The position numbers were made by a program, and so were the translations under genes. This document shows, piece after piece, positions 6,568 to 6,672 of a DNA stretch of 6,672 nucleotides; within the stretch, counting starts at the first letter, position 1, and every line of letters begins with the position of its first letter. Below the pieces are notes generated by a model, which was given only the letters and a program-made list of their open reading frames with translations, was not told the origin of the DNA and did not search any database. The stretch covers positions 1 to 6,672 of the forward strand of contig JAGUXE010000100.1 in assembly GCA_020061995.1 (NCBI GenBank), given 5' to 3'. Origin of the DNA: Ignavibacteriales bacterium (GTDB lineage Bacteria; Bacteroidota; Ignavibacteria; Ignavibacteriales; Ignavibacteriaceae).

Positions 6568-6672
6568 TCATTAAGAAATTTAATCCACCGAAGACCCCTT
6601 ATCAACGACTTATTGAATCAACTTATATCAAACCAAAAATTAAGAAACAACTCACGAATACTTTTGCCTCGT
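6403..6672 (+). pseudogene. Internally deleted DDE/integrase-type transposase remnant (N-terminus joined out of frame to C-terminal tail)
   Basis: From ATG 6403, 54 codons encode MSGKAKREYLEEIKKRYF and onward to a TGA at 6565-6567. The stretch YNRKHAIRLIRKKKW is the helix-turn-helix end typical of the N-terminus of integrase-core transposases about 400 residues long. A Shine-Dalgarno GAGG sits 6 nt upstream. From about 6561, in another frame, the DNA reads SMIIKKFNPPKTPYQRLIES and stays open to the window edge. The PKTPYQRLIES motif belongs to the C-terminal tail of the same transposase type, as I recall the family. The whole catalytic core between these parts is absent, so the element cannot code for an active enzyme. 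The element continues past base 6672. I cannot name the IS family with confidence. Confidence 0.75.

Overview
The window is AT-rich bacterial DNA that carries most of a copper/silver efflux operon, read entirely on the minus strand, with a decayed transposase on the plus strand at the right edge. The organism is probably a member of the Bacteroidota/Ignavibacteria (FCB) side of the tree. This rests on the low GC, the HYC_CC_PP-type small protein (a family I know from Bacteroidota), and the habit of placing YxCxMHP heavy-metal-binding domains both in a separate protein and on the N-terminus of the CusB-like adaptor. The taxonomic call is an inference from gene content; there is no rRNA or tRNA in the window.

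Layout in the direction of transcription, from right to left: (1) 6295-5879, a 138-aa Cys-rich exported protein of the HYC_CC_PP type; (2) an 85-nt gap holding an 8-bp-stem inverted repeat; (3) 5793-5329, a 154-aa protein with two heavy-metal-binding domains and a Met-rich C-terminal membrane helix; (4) 5311-1961, a full CusA-type RND pump with the copper/silver methionine triad and the proton-relay residues; (5) 1960-620, a TolC/CusC-type outer-membrane channel; (6) 615-1, the first 205 residues of a CusB-type lipoprotein adaptor, which runs off the left edge. Genes 3-6 are 17, 0 and 4 nt apart and each has a Shine-Dalgarno-like sequence, so they almost certainly form one operon. Gene 1 is on the same strand and fits the theme, but it is separated by the inverted repeat and could be a separate unit.

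The genes fit one pathway. Periplasmic Cu(I)/Ag(I) would be bound by the small Cys/Met/His-rich proteins and by the N-terminal domain of the adaptor, passed to the CusA pump, and expelled through the outer-membrane channel. No regulator is visible.

At 6403-6672 the plus strand holds the N-terminal 54 codons of an integrase-like (DDE) transposase, joined out of frame to what looks like the C-terminal tail of the same protein. The catalytic core is missing, so this is a dead, internally deleted element. Its left boundary must lie within about 107 bp of the start codon of the first copper-operon gene, in a stretch that contains a 10-bp direct repeat.

I do not see a clearly new system. The least understood pieces are the lead Cys-rich protein, the double-HMBD membrane protein, the Ser/Asn/Gly/Met-rich insert in the pump, and the deleted transposase beside the operon's likely promoter.
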